Origin: Nageia nagi
Taxonomy: Eukaryota > Pinophyta
Length of the DNA stretch: 64,000 nucleotides
Reading direction: 5' to 3'
Assembly (NCBI GenBank): GCA_050084985.1
Contig: JBITNC010000001.1
Location: 138,570,001 to 138,634,000 of the forward strand
In this document: piece by piece, positions 43,034-55,399 of the stretch
Layout: every line of letters begins with the position of its first letter
Numbering within the stretch: position 1 is the stretch's first letter
The notes under the pieces: model-generated
Told to the model about the DNA's origin: nothing
Seen by the model: the letters and a program-made list of their open reading frames with translations, nothing else
Databases searched by the model: none
Translations under genes and position numbers: made by a program

Positions 43034-46000
43034 ATGTCAACTAATCAATCATCCCCTACAACTAATATAGATCAACTCAATGCTAACCTTTTGACCATGT
43101 AGGAAGAATATCTTAAGAATGCCTTAGGAATAAACTGGATTGAGATGGGAGTGATCAATCATATGGAAACATAGAAAGCCAACCCCAGTCACATTCTTCT
43201 ATAGCATAAGACACTCATGGTGACCAAAAATAGGAAGTCACTCACTCATTCAAAAATTGATGTCATGATTAACCAGATCCAAGTTTATTATATGCCCTAT
43301 GGGTGGTTTAGTTTCCCTAATCTATTATATTCTTTAGCAAATAGACATCACCAAAAGGGTTACCAAATAGGAATGTTCAAGAACCCAAAAGAGGGAGATG
43401 CATCAGAACCAAAGTTTGAAGCAGTACTAGATTAATCTATTGATTCCATCATCCAAATATTTACCATTCCAATAGACTAGACTTTTCATGTTAAGAAATA
43501 AATTGGTTTAAAAAAGGAAAAGAATGACTTTTATATAAGTTAAGATGAAATGGTGATCTAGATTAGTGGAACATACCATGATAACAGGAAGGCCAAACAC
43601 TTGCCAAGCTATCAGATAGCCCTATTTGAATGAAAAAAGTATAGAGAAGTGTTGTAGGTACTGGCAGTTATTCTAGCAAAGAAAACTTAGATTGAAGCAA
43701 ATGAAGCCATGGTATGTATGGCTTATAATATTACAGAGGCTCATGTTTGCTATGACTTCTTAGCTTTCATTACTAATGAAATAAAGAGATGCATATTCAA
43801 AATTGAAAAGTCAAACTTCAAACACTCTTCATATCTTCGGTGGCTCTTCACCCATCAAAATCTTAACAAACTTATAGAGGTAGGGTTGCAAGTTCAATCA
43901 ATGAGTTCCAATGCTACACTAGTACCAATCAACCTAATGGTATCAATTTTGAGTGAGTTGCATGGATGCTAATACAAGTTTATGGATAAGTTCTATGCAA
44001 TATCAATACAAATTTTGATCAAAAAGCTCCCCAACAGACTAAGCAAGAGCACAATGAGGGAGCTACATGGAGGAAATAAAATTGGTAATTGGTACTTCTT
44101 AAGAAGCTACATCGTAATAATAAGGTATGGGTATTTTGAGAGACCTTTTTTATTACCCAATTATGTAATCCCCCAGCTATGTTCAATATAAATGGGAAGG
44201 TAAATTTATGCTATAAAGAGAAAATATAGATCTAGGGGTAATTTTAAGTCTATTTTAGATATACCAGCTTCTACTAAAACTTTTACTCTTTTAGAAATAG
44301 GATGTAAAGATAGTATAGCTGAATTCATTGTATAGAATTTTAAATTAGAAATGGTGGAAGCTCCATGGATGTATGACCCTTTAGGAGAAATGATGCAAGT
44401 AATAAGGTTATGAAAAAAATGTCTAGCTTTTGTCCATGATACTAGGCCTCATATAGAATATTTTGTGAATAAAATTAAATAGGAAGCAAAACTTTACCTT
44501 GATTAAGAGTTCACACCCCTATATAATGCTTGGATGGCCCTTGAGGGAATAAGGAAGTATAGAAATTGGGAAAATAAGCAACAAGATTTTTTCCTCAACC
44601 CAAAAGTCCTCACCCATTTATCAAATCTTGGATGGGGTCCAATAAAATTCATTATTTTACAAAATTTAGATTTGAGTATACAATAAAAATTGACCACATA
44701 GAGAGTGAATTATTTGAAAAATTTAAATATGACAAGTACTAGGAGGATAAGTATGTCAAATATCCCTTACCAAAGTTGGCACAACCCCTTCCTCCTCATT
44801 TTCAAGGAAAATTTGCTATAGGAGCAAGGATAGGATAGGTAGGATAACCATCTAGCATGGTTGAGCTTCCAAAGAAGGGAGAGTAAGATCCTTTAGACAC
44901 TACAACCTCTTCTCAATAGCCTTATCTAAAGAAGAAAAGAAAAATACAAACCCTTGCACAAAAATAATAAATCTTGAAGAAAGAAGAGAAGCCTATAAAA
45001 AAATCTTGCACCACTATGATAAGGTCACAGTCACAAATAATTGTATCTTCACCTTTAGATGCTACAAGAGAAATTCCAAAGGAGGTTGTAAAAGAGGTAG
45101 AAATTTTTGATACATAAGAGTTAAGAGATCCCTAAGATATAGATACTAGTGCTACATAAGGAGCCCAAATTTAATAATAAACCTTGGAAAAGGAGCAAAC
45201 ACAAATTCAATAAGGTAAGAGAAGTGTATTTGGATCTAGCAGATTTGCAACAACTACACTTGGAGGAGGACTAGGAGATGATGATGATGAATTTGGAAAA
45301 AAGAAATACTCTAGCCTAATAGAAGTTCAAGACAAGATCAGGGAAGAGGTAGAGTAAGAAATAGAAGTTCAAGACCTAACACCTCCTCAATAGTTATAGC
45401 CTACCCAACAAGTTGAGACATCTACTTTAGGTGGAATTACTACTTCCTAATCTTTAATTCCTACAACCTCACAAGAGGAAATAAAATCAATTTTTTCTAC
45501 ATAAATGGTAGAGCCCATTGATGAGCAACTTGTATCAATAAATATTCTATGCTCCTTGAGCAATAGTTGAGAATTTTGAGCAAGGTAATAGAAATAGGAG
45601 ATATTAAAATAGCACAAATGCCTTTCAATGAAGGGCAACTAGATATTACTCTCGTAGCTATAATAGATATAAATATCTAGAGTGTACTGATAATTGACTA
45701 GTCAAGATTCTTGGTAAATAATTTAATGGCAACTAGCAAAAGTCTTCAAGTAATAGAAAATAAAATAGAAAAAATGAACAAGAAAATAGATCAGTATAAG
45801 AAAGACTACTCCCTCAAAGATAAAATAGTAGCTGGATTGTAGAATAAAAACAAAGACTTGATTGCAAAGCTTGACAAGTAAAAGTTAGAGTTTGATAAAA
45901 TCATAACAACCAAAGTTGAGCTAGATGCTGCAAATCAAACAATACAAGGTCTCAAAACTTAGGTTGTAATAATTGATACTCAGAAGGTCAAGTAGGTTGA

Positions 46001-46874
46001 GGCCTAGATACAAATTATCATTGTAATAAATAAAATTTTATCTGATGATAATGCAAGGTTGTTATTGCTCATAAAGAATTTCAAAAAATCCTTGGTGGAG
46101 TCAGTCAAAGACAAAATGATAACATTATCACACTTACATCTATTGAAGGAAGAAATAATATAAGCAATCAAGGAATTCCACATTCAAACCACACTTCATA
46201 AGCTGGCTTTGGATATACCTAGGATAGTTTTAGAAAAATTGTAGGCTTGTTTAATGGTCTTGACTAAAAAGGACATAGCTATAATCTCTCCCAAACCAAG
46301 ATAGTTGTATCAAAGGAGGATTCAAGATATTTATGAACTCTAAAATTTGGTGTTCTACCTGGATATTAATAAGCATTAGCTCATAATAGAGCTGGGATTC
46401 ATTAACAAATTATTTAATTTCTTTGATTGAGATGCAGGCTCCCAAATTGTGGGAAGAATAAGATGTACAAAGTAGTGCTACCAGTTGGGTAGCCAATACC
46501 ACTTGGTTTATTGAACAATCATTTTTTGAGAAGTGAATCTCAAACTTATAGTAAATAAATGAGTTTTCTTAGGAAGAAATTATAAAATTTTTACATACTG
46601 GAAGGCTATACAATGTTCTAATAGGGTTTAAAGCAGATATAATAAAGATTAAGACATCCCTTATCTTATCATAGATTTACTATAAAGATATTGGTGAGCT
46701 AAATAAAAACATGCAACCATTCCTCATGATAGAGTTGGTAGCAATAGTTGAGACCTCTATGAAGTCTACTTTTGGACAAGCTACTAGAAGTAGCAAGTAG
46801 AGGGTTCTATTCTCTAGTAGGAAGAGACCCTAAAGAGCCACCAAAAGATTGTATTCTTTCAAAATTACACTTTG
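43034..46874 (+). pseudogene. Very large decayed ORF, unknown family (about 1,280 codons)
   Basis: I do not recognise this protein. From ATG at 43,034 (MSTNQSSPTTNIDQ) one plus-strand frame continues with strongly protein-like sequence: GWFSFPNLLYSLANRHHQKG, YQIGMFKNPKEGDASEPKFE, EANEAMVCMAYNITEAHVCY, FKHSSYLRWLFTHQNLNKL, LSNLGWGPIKFI. It then changes phase near 44,690 to a Pro/Gln/Glu-rich linker and near 45,550 to a long coiled-coil stretch (IENKIEKMNKKIDQYKKDYS; KLEFDKIITTKVELDAANQ). A C-terminal part follows from about 46,430 (SWVANTTWFIEQSFF) to TGA at about 46,874. At least three frameshifts and roughly 35 in-frame stops are present, nearly all TAG or TAA where Gln would fit. No transposase, polymerase or nuclease motif is visible. 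It may be a lineage-specific repeated gene family or an extra ORF of a retroelement. Confidence 0.6.
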
Positions 46875-46919
46875 AATTGGTGTAATTCAAAATTATTCTT
46901 TATTTCTTTATTTTTTTAT

Positions 46920-47640
46920 TCTTTAGTGCCTAAGAGTTATGTAATTAAGAGTGCCTAAGAGTGATGTTATTTTCTTAGAGTCTACGTGAGTTGTAAATTC
47001 TTGTATTCTTTCATTTGATCAATTCCTCTTCTTCTCACTTCTTTATCTTAGAGTGTTAGAAAATATAAATAAGAATACCTTGGACTTATGTTATTTTTTT
47101 AAAGTACCCAAAAGTTATGTAAATAAGAATACTTGAGAGTTATGTTATTTTCTTAGAGTACTTGGGGGTTATGTAAATAAGAATACCTATGTTTTGAAAT
47201 ATTACACCAAAAGGTTGACTTGTTAGTGAATCCACACACACAAGATCCTAACATTCCACCACGCTCTGCATTCGATGTCCTCGACGGCTCTCACTTGTGG
47301 CAGCTCTCACTCTAGTCTTCTCTAGGTAGCACTTTCCATAGTAGCCCTTTCCAAGGATTCAAACTTGGGATGTATGGCCTGCTCTGATACCAAATGTTAT
47401 GAATTGTTACACCAAAAGGTCAACCTATTAGTGAATCCACACACTCAAGATCTTACAAACCTGAGAGTTATGTTATTTTCTTAGGTACCTAGGAGTTATG
47501 TTATTTTCATAGAGTACCCAAGAGTTATGTAAATAAGAATGCTTGAGAGTTATGTAAATAAGAATTTCTAAGAGTTATATTTATTCTCTTAGAGTGTTCA
47601 AGAATTATTAACACAAGTGTCCAAGAGTTGTATAAATTCA
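46920..47640. repeat. Degenerate tandem array (~25/50-bp units)
   Basis: Alternating units of AGAGTTATGTTATTTTCTTAG-AGTA and GAGAGTTATGTAAATAAGAATAC repeat about ten times with drift. The array is interrupted at 47,189-47,457 by a tiny LTR element. Confidence 0.75.
47189..47457 (-). mobile_element. Miniature LTR retrotransposon (TRIM/SMART-like), ~270 bp
   Basis: Two related repeats of about 65 bp (47,190-47,254 and 47,393-47,457) share TTACACCAAAAGGT and AGTGAATCCACACAC. Both start TGTT and end in TAACA or TTACA. Only about 140 bp lies between them. Directly inside the right copy the minus strand reads TGGTATCAGAGCAGGCC, a Met-tRNA primer-binding site. The flanks TACCT (47,184-47,188) and AACCT (47,458-47,462) look like a 5-bp target duplication with one change, inside a tandem-array unit. 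No coding capacity. Size and layout fit the smallest known plant LTR elements (TRIM/SMART). Confidence 0.75.
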
Positions 47641-47644
47641 GATC

Positions 47645-48525
47645 CAAGACATCAAATAGAGCCCATTGATTTTGAATGATGATATCATAATTTTTGATTG
47701 AAATCAATGGATCGCAAAATAGGTAATGGTAGGTGAATATTAATGAAGAAATCAAATAAAACCTTCCAATTTTGAGAGATGATCTCATAATTTTTATCTA
47801 AATCAGCTAGTCATATAAGAGCTAGATCATCAACAAAGCCTAGATGAGAAAAATAGAAACTAGCAAGCAAAGGTAAGAGTAAAGAAACACCTAGGTTCAC
47901 TTTGTCTTAAGTGTTTGACCCCTAAGGCTCTGTTAAGTGTTGAAATTAACTCATTTACATATAATAGTGGTAGTTTCTTATCAAATAAAGTTCACATAAT
48001 GTTACCAACCACCATTACTCTAATTATTAACATCTACAGTAGAGATCATAAATATTATAGAAAAGTAGATAGTAGCTGACAGAGCATAGTACCAAATCAT
48101 ATCCATCAATTTATATATAAATAATTATTTAGATAGCTAGAATGCTATCTTCAATTAGCTATAAGGCTGAATAAGGAGCAATCAATGATATGTCGGAAGG
48201 ATTATGGCTATTCAAAAATTACAAATTCCTAGATAGTCATGCTATTGGTACTTATTCACTATATAATCTAACATAGTTGTAGTATTTATGTAAATAGTAT
48301 TATTTTAGTTATTTTATACAATGCTAGGAATTATGTATACTAATGAAACCCAACCACCCAAGAAGGGGGGAAAGTTGTATAAATAGCTAACTTTTAGAGA
48401 TCAAAAAGGTTTAACATTTTAGCAAATTTTCCCAAATCTATAAGATCTATTCACATATGATAATACAATTAGATAATGTGATCTATGAAGGTATCCTCAT
48501 CTTTCTTTTCATCTATTTGATTTAC
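47645..48525. other. AT-rich interval, nothing recognised
   Basis: No gene, RNA or repeat is identified, apart from the end of the tandem array at its left edge. Confidence 0.4.
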
Positions 48526-49054
48526 TCCCTATCTCTCACTCAATGATTTCCATGATGCTATTGCTATTTCGTAAGGAAAGCTTTTAAGAATATGATGTGA
48601 GACATAAATTCTCAAATAACTTTCAAGATTTTTTTTCAATATGTTTTGTATTTTTGATTTAACATACTGCAAAGCACTGAAAACCCTTTCATCTTCCATG
48701 AAACCCAAAATCATTATCTAACATAGTTCATATGAATTAAAATACTTTGATATTGAATCTCATAGAATACTACTTGGATACAATTTTTTCCATAATCATG
48801 TTATGGAACTAGACTCTAATGGATTCACTAATTATTTAAATTAACCAAACATTATCAAGCTAAAAGTTTAGATTGTTGAATCAAATCCTTTTTCTCTAGA
48901 ATTCATTTTATCTCTACACCATTTACTTCAATAATTCTTCCAAAATGAGTTACAATATTCTCCATATGTTTATTGAAAAAATGACATATATTACTATAAT
49001 CTAACATCAAATTTCAAAAATTTGGATTCACTATAGCCATAGCTTCAACCAAAT

Positions 49055-49636
49055 TGTTAGAAAATTATATATTTTGGAGCAATGGAATGCATAAAATATT
49101 ATAGAAAATATAGACATAGAAAATGCATAAACAAGAGAGACACATATATACGTGGTTCACCCAGTTTGGGCTATGTCCACACTAAACACCCAGTCCTTCC
49201 TTTCTATTATCCAATAAAGTGAAGAAATACAACCTATAACAAATCCATTATAATATCCTCTATTTTCTCTCACAGTATCATGTCTCTATTTCTGCTCTCC
49301 AACGCACGTCTACTACTATGCACTCATACAAAGAGAGGGGTTTTTATCTAGGGTAAAAAACCCTAAACCAAACATAAGTTCTACCATTAGATCATTCACC
49401 TAATGAATGACCCAGATTGACATCTATTTTTAGCTTCAGGGGTGCTACCCCTGAACCCCTACCAGGGGACTACTGGCCCTCGGACCCCCCAGCCAGGGGG
49501 GACGTTCCCCCCTAAACCCCTGTAAGGGAAACTAGTCCCCCCTGCAACCCCCCTATGTGGAGGGGTGTACAAACTTCCTAGGGTATAATTCTAGTTGAAA
49601 TAAAGAATTTTGAACAATCATGCTCCACACACAACA
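49055..49636 (-). repeat. 3' LTR of the copia element
   Basis: 582 bp, direct repeat of 53,695-54,273, next to the purine tract on its inner side. It contains a C-rich block at 49,440-49,565 (G-rich on the element's sense strand). Confidence 0.92.
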
Positions 49637-49650
49637 ATCTCCCACTTAGA
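49637..49650 (-). other. Polypurine tract of the copia element
   Basis: The minus strand reads TCTAAGTGGGAGAT directly before the 3' LTR. The AAGTGGGAGA core is interrupted by one T. Confidence 0.6.
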
Positions 49651-49732
49651 GAATGATTGTAGCAACTCCACTGCTGCTTCATTTGCTAGACAATGACTCC
49701 TCTTTGGACCTAGCTATTTCTCATCTTCATCG

Positions 49733-52700
49733 TCATCCTTCAAGACCAATTGAAACTAAGCATATTCTTAGTTTCTCCCTAGTTACAACTTTTGTTAACA
49801 TATATGCAAGATTCTAGCTAGCATGTATCTTTTTTAGCTTTAACTCTCCATCTTCTAACACTGATCGTATGAAATGGTACTTGAACTGTATGTGTTTAGT
49901 CCTAGAATGAAATGTTGAGTTCTTTGCAAGATGAATGGCACTTTAGCTATCACTGTATAGCATCCCCATATCATGCTCCTTACCCAATTCACCCATGATC
50001 CTTTGTAACCAAATCATTTCTTTACTAGCCTCTGTAGCAGCAACATACTCTGCTTCTATTATTGAAAGTGCAACAACACTTTAGATTTTTGAAACCCAAC
50101 TGATAGCTATTCCACCAATAGTAAATACATATCCTATAGTGCTCCTCCTGTTATCTCTATCACCTACCATATCTGCATCAACATATCCCTGTAGGGAAAT
50201 TTTTGAACCACCAAAGCATAATGCTTGATTTGTGGTACCTTTCAAATATCTGAGAATCCATTTCACTGCCATCCAATGTTCCTTTCCTAGATTGTTCATG
50301 TACCTACTTACAACTCCCACTACATGTGCAATATCAAGCCTTGTGCAGACCATTACATACATTAAGCTTCCAACTACTGATGCATATGGAACTTTAGACA
50401 TATAATCCATGTCTTCTTGGGTCTTTGGGCACATTTCCTTACTAAGTTTGAAATGGCTAGCAAAAGGTGTACTAACTGGTTTTGTATTGTGCATATTAAA
50501 ATTTTTTAATACCTTTTGCATGTACTCATTCTGAGATAATGTTAATTTGTGATTTTTCCTATCTCTAGTGATTCTCATACCAAGGATTTGTTTTGTAGCT
50601 CCCAAATTCTTCATTGCAAATGAATTTGCCAATTTTCTTTTGAGCACATTTATTTCCTACATGTTAGACCCTATAACAAGCATGTCATCTACATATAATA
50701 GCAATATAATATAGCTGCCATCATTTTGCTTTTTCAAATAAACACAATGATCAGAGTGACATCTAGTGTAACCTTGTTCGGACATAAACTTGTCAAATTT
50801 TAGATACCACTACCTTGGAGCCTGTTTTAAGCCATACAAGCTCTTCTTCAACCTACACACTAGTTTCTCCTTCCCTTTCACCTCATATCCTTATGGCTAT
50901 TGCATATATATCTCTTCCTACAAATCCCCATGGAGAAAGGCTATCTTTACATCTAACTACTCAAGATGCTAATCTTTAGCTGCTACAAGACTAAAAATAG
51001 TTCTAATTGAAGTCATTTTAACAATAGGAGAAAATATTTCATCAAAATCAATACCTTTCTTCTGTACAAACCCCTTCACCATAAGTCTAGCTTTGTACCT
51101 CTATTTTCCTCCATCTTCTTCCTTCAGCTTGTAAACCCATTTATTCTTCAGTGTAGTTTTTCCTGCAGGCAACCTGACTAAATCCCAAGTCTGGTTATGC
51201 ATTAAGGAGTCCATCTCTTCTTCCATGGTTGCCTCCCACTTCTTCCTGCTTTCAACCTGCATTACTTCTTCATAACATTCAAGTTCACCAGAATTAGTCA
51301 ACAATAAATAATATAATGAAGGAGAGTATCGTTCAGGGGGTCTACTTATCTTGGTAGATCTTCTAACACCACTTTTAGGTGTTTGGGGTGCCTATTACTA
51401 TTGTGGTGGTTGGTTATTATTATTTTCAGGCACCTTTACTTTTTCAGTGATTTCATCAAGAACTACATATTCCTTGTTTTCTTTTTCTTGTTTCTTTTCC
51501 TGCAATTGATTTTTATACAAGACCTTTTCATTGAATATTACATCTCTGCTCCTAATGATTTTGTGATTTTTGTAATCATATAAGCGATAACCAAAATCAT
51601 TAACACCATATCCAATAAAAGTACATTTCTTTGACTTTGCCTCAAGCTTTATTCTATTTTCTTTATCAATATGGACAAAGGCCTCACAACCAAAAGGCTT
51701 TAAAAAAGAGTAGTTTACCTTTTTACCTATCCATGCTTCCTCTGGAACACCACCATCCAAGGAACTTGAAGGCCCTCTATTTATTAGATAAACAACAGTA
51801 TCTACAGCTTCTACCCAAAACTGTAAAGGCAATCCTACATGCAATCTCATGCACCTTGCATGCTCCATGATTATCTTGTTCATCCTTTCTGACACACCAT
51901 TTTCTTGTGGTGTTCTTGGAACTATCTTCTCTCTACGAATTCTATGTTATGAATAGTACATATCAAACTCTTTGCTACAATATTCACCTCCATTATCTGA
52001 TCTAAGACACTTCAATTTCTTTCCTGTCTCAATCTCAACCAAAGTTTTCCATTTCTTGAAAATATCAAATACATCAGATTTATTCTTAATATAATAAATC
52101 CAAGCTTTTCTAGTTGCATCATCAATAAAGGTAACATAATAACGAGAGCCACCAAGAGATGATACCTGAGCAAGTCCCCATACATCTATATGCACAAGCT
52201 CTAATTTTTGGCTCTTCTTTTCTTTCCCAACTTTGAGAAATCTAACTCTCTTCTATTTTCCATAAATGCAATTCTCACAGAAATCCAAATCAACATTTTC
52301 AAACCTAGCAACAAATTTCTTGAGTGAAGAATCTTCATCCCCTTTTCACTCATGTGTCTGAGCCTATGATGCCATAATGCTACATCTACTCCTTTGGAAG
52401 TTAAAGCATTAACAGAGTTAGAAATACCATTGCATAAATACAATGTACCAACCTTTTCACCTCTTGCTATTACCATGGCTCCTTTGGTGACCTTCCAAGC
52501 TTTATCTGTGAAAGTTGTCACACAACCTTCACTACCTAACTGCCCTGTTGAAATCAAATTCTTCCTTAGATCTAGAACATGCCTTACCTCCATTAGTAGC
52601 CATTGGTTTCCATTTTGTTGTTTTATAAGAACCTTACCCATTCCAACAATTTTACAAGGTTTATCATCACCCAAATGAACTTGTCCAAAATCTCCTTGAA

Positions 52701-53619
52701 CATAGTCATGAAAATATTTCTTATCAGGTGTGGCATGGAATGAGGCCCCTGAATCTACCACCCAGGAATTATTAATATTTTTGAAAGAAAGAATCAAAGC
52801 ATCTTGTAACACCTCACCTGTCACATTTACTTCATGATTGTTTTCTTGCTGTGCATCTCCTTCTTTTCCCTTCTGAGATCTACAGTCTCTCTTTAGGTGT
52901 CCTTTCTTTCTGCATTTCTAGCACTCTAACCCTGATCTAGACTTGGATCTACCTTTCCTTGATTTACTGCGATATCTTGAGCTCTTTCCTTTTTCCATTT
53001 TTCTTCCCCTAGAATCTGCACTCAAAGCATTTCCCAATGTCTCACCAAAGCTTTTCCATCGCATTTCCTTGCTAAGGATAGCATCGACAACATCAGCAAA
53101 CTTTAAAGTACTAGATCTAGACACAGATTTACTAATGGCCATTACTAAACCATTCCAACTTTCTAGTAATGAGCACAAGAATAATAGAGCTCTAACTTCA
53201 TCATCAAAGTTTACCTCTATAGAACTTAACTGACTTGTAATAGTATTAAAATCATTTAAATGATCTGCAACAGATCCACCTTCCGACATCTTCATATTAA
53301 ATAATCATTTCATAAGAAATACCTTGTTTGAGGTTAAGGGTTTTTCATATAGTTTCAACATCTAAAACAAACCCTATATTGTTGTTTCCTTCAAAATGTT
53401 GAAGGTGACTAATTTAGTAAGGCTCAACTGTACTGCTCCGAGTGCCTTTCTATTGAGAAGGTTCCAATCTTCATCTATCATATCCATCAGCTTATTTGTT
53501 TTTCTGCCCAATGGTAGGTATAGATCTTTTTGATACAGATAATCTTCCATCTACATATTCCATAGTGAGAAATTTTGGCCGTTAAATTTCTCAACCCTAA
53601 ACTTACCATCTTCTACCAT
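49733..53619 (-). pseudogene. Copia gag-pol polyprotein, many C-to-T stops and one frameshift
   Basis: ATG at 53,619 (MVEDGKFRVEKFNGQNFSLW) to TGA at 49,735-49,733. In order: gag with DUF4219-type start and SEGGSVADHLNDFNTI; zinc knuckle C-x-KC-RKKGHLKRDC (about 52,925-52,880); protease VVDSGASFHATP; pre-integrase LWHHRLRHMSEKGM; integrase HIDVWG, YYVTFIDDATRKAW, RSDNGGEY; RT KKSLYGLKQAPR and LLYVDDML; RNase H AISWVSK and AEYVAATEASKEMIWLQ. This resembles Tork/TNT1-type elements. One 1-nt loss in an A run near 52,303 shifts phase between pre-integrase and integrase. About 15 in-frame stops remain, nearly all where CAG, CAA, CGA or TGG would restore the family residue. The encoded machinery would copy and insert the element, but this copy cannot make an intact polyprotein. 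Confidence 0.9.
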
Positions 53620-53680
53620 TGCTCCCACTTGAATGAGGAATCCTTCTTTCCTACGAGTTTATCAACCAAATACACCTTTA

Positions 53681-53692
53681 GCTCTGATACCA
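53681..53692 (-). other. Primer-binding site of the copia element
   Basis: The minus strand reads TGGTATCAGAGC, two bases (AT) inside the 5' LTR. This is the same arrangement as in the gag-only element at 0.6-4.9 kb. Confidence 0.88.
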
Positions 53693-53694
53693 AT

Positions 53695-54273
53695 TGTTAG
53701 AAAATTATATATTCTGGAGCAATGGAATGCATAAAATATTGTAGAAAATATAGACATAAAAAATGCATAGATAAGAGAGACACAGATATACGTGGTTCAC
53801 CCAATTCGGGCTACATCCACACCAAACACCCAGTTCTTCATTTCTATTATCTAGCAAAGTGAAGAAATACAACCTACAGTAAATCCATTGTAATATCCTC
53901 TATTTTCTCTCACAGTATCATGTCTCTATTTCTACTCTCCAATGCACATCTACTACTATGCACTCATACAAAGAGGGGTTTTTATCTAGGGCAAAAAACC
54001 CTAAACTAAACATAAGTTCTACCATCAGATCATTCACCTAATGAATAGCCTAGATTGACATCTATTTTTAGCTTCAGGGTGCTACCCTCGAACCCCCGCT
54101 GGGGGACTACTGGCCCTTGGACCCCCTAGCTGGGGGGGATGTTCCCCCCTGAACCCCCACAAGGGGGACCAATCCCCCCTGCAACCCCCCCGCATGGAGG
54201 GGTGTACAAACTTCCTGGGGTATACTTTCGATTGAAATAAAGAATTCTGAATAATCATGCTCCACACACAACA
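53695..54273 (-). repeat. 5' LTR of the copia element
   Basis: 579 bp, direct repeat of 49,055-49,636, bounded by the primer-binding site and the CAAAT target duplication. It contains the C-rich block at 54,075-54,200. Confidence 0.92.
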
Positions 54274-55399
54274 CAAATCATATCTATGAAATCTTTTTTT
54301 AATTTCTCTTGTTAATGTATCTAAAATGCTTCTCAACTTAACTCTTGATTTTTGCAAAATTCTTTCAAATTTGATGCACATCATGAGAACTTGGTCAAAT
54401 TCAATTTCAACAGATGACACCACACCCTATCTTTCAAAACAATATAGTGGAATATCAATTACATTAACATTGATATAAAGTCTATCAACAATATTGAATA
54501 TTAAAATATGTTTTGGATTTTTCACATTTTTAATGCATTCCAATTCTCAAATAATGGATTTATAAAAATTATTTCATATAACCTATCAATAGTATAGCAT
54601 ACTCGTTTCCTTTCACTTATGAAATCAATTATATATATAAACATTTCTTTAGTAATCTTGATCAATTTTTTTATTTCATATAATATTAGGATCATTTTAC
54701 ATAATATTAATAATGTTTCTAATTCTATCATGCAATACAATAAATCCTTAATTCTATCAGCACCTCTTCTATTTTGATAGAAATTATTAAAAATTTATAT
54801 TTTCAAATACTCTTTCTATAGGTTTAAACATTGAAATCCATCTTGTGTCCACATGTTTCAACATTCTTTTTCCACCAAATTTTCCAAGAGCAAATTGTTG
54901 TAATTTGACATTCCTTCTAGAGCTTTTTGAAATGTATGCATACACCTCATCTATCAATTCTTCCACCCTAGCCACACAAGTATGTATAGTTACTATTTTG
55001 TATGCAAGGTTAAATCTATGAGCCATAAAATGAATAAGGATCATATATAGAGTAAATAATATTTGGAGTTGAATATAAAGTCCATTTTTGTTTCCTTGCA
55101 TTACTAAAGCACCTTATGCACCTACACATATTAGCTTTCTTGCAATTTTATTTTCATCCATTTTAGCAATCTCTTTCAAACTATTTACAAGAAGATTGAC
55201 CTTTATTTATGAATTTAGTAGGATGACATTTTGTTATATACTTGAGTATAAGGATCAAAACTGTAATGGGTTAAAAGATTTCATCCTAATGTTTGTACCA
55301 TTCCAAGGGTCTTTAGGCTACATTAGGTTCTCTTTTAATTAATGGCTACATGCCTTGCTCACCATAAAAGGTTCATTCAATTTGATAAATAATTGAAGA

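Larger units (their letters stand above)
49055..54273 (-). mobile_element. Ty1/copia LTR retrotransposon, structurally complete
   Basis: LTRs of about 580 bp lie at both ends, both TGTTAGAAAATTATATATT... to ...CCACACACAACA on the plus strand. The 5-bp target duplication CAAAT is perfect (49,050-49,054 and 54,274-54,278). A Met-tRNA primer-binding site, a purine tract and the full gag-PR-IN-RT-RH order are present on the minus strand. By eye the LTRs agree at roughly nine in ten positions, with mostly transition differences, so the insertion is old but younger than the hAT-like gene it interrupts. Confidence 0.93.

Noticed and set aside
43034-46874. A non-standard genetic code with TAG/TAA read as glutamine (ciliate-like DNA)
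   Set aside because: TGA also appears at apparent Trp/Arg sites, frameshifts are present, and the neighbouring plant-type copia, gypsy and BPS1-like sequences show the same C-to-T decay. Deamination in a plant genome explains it more simply.
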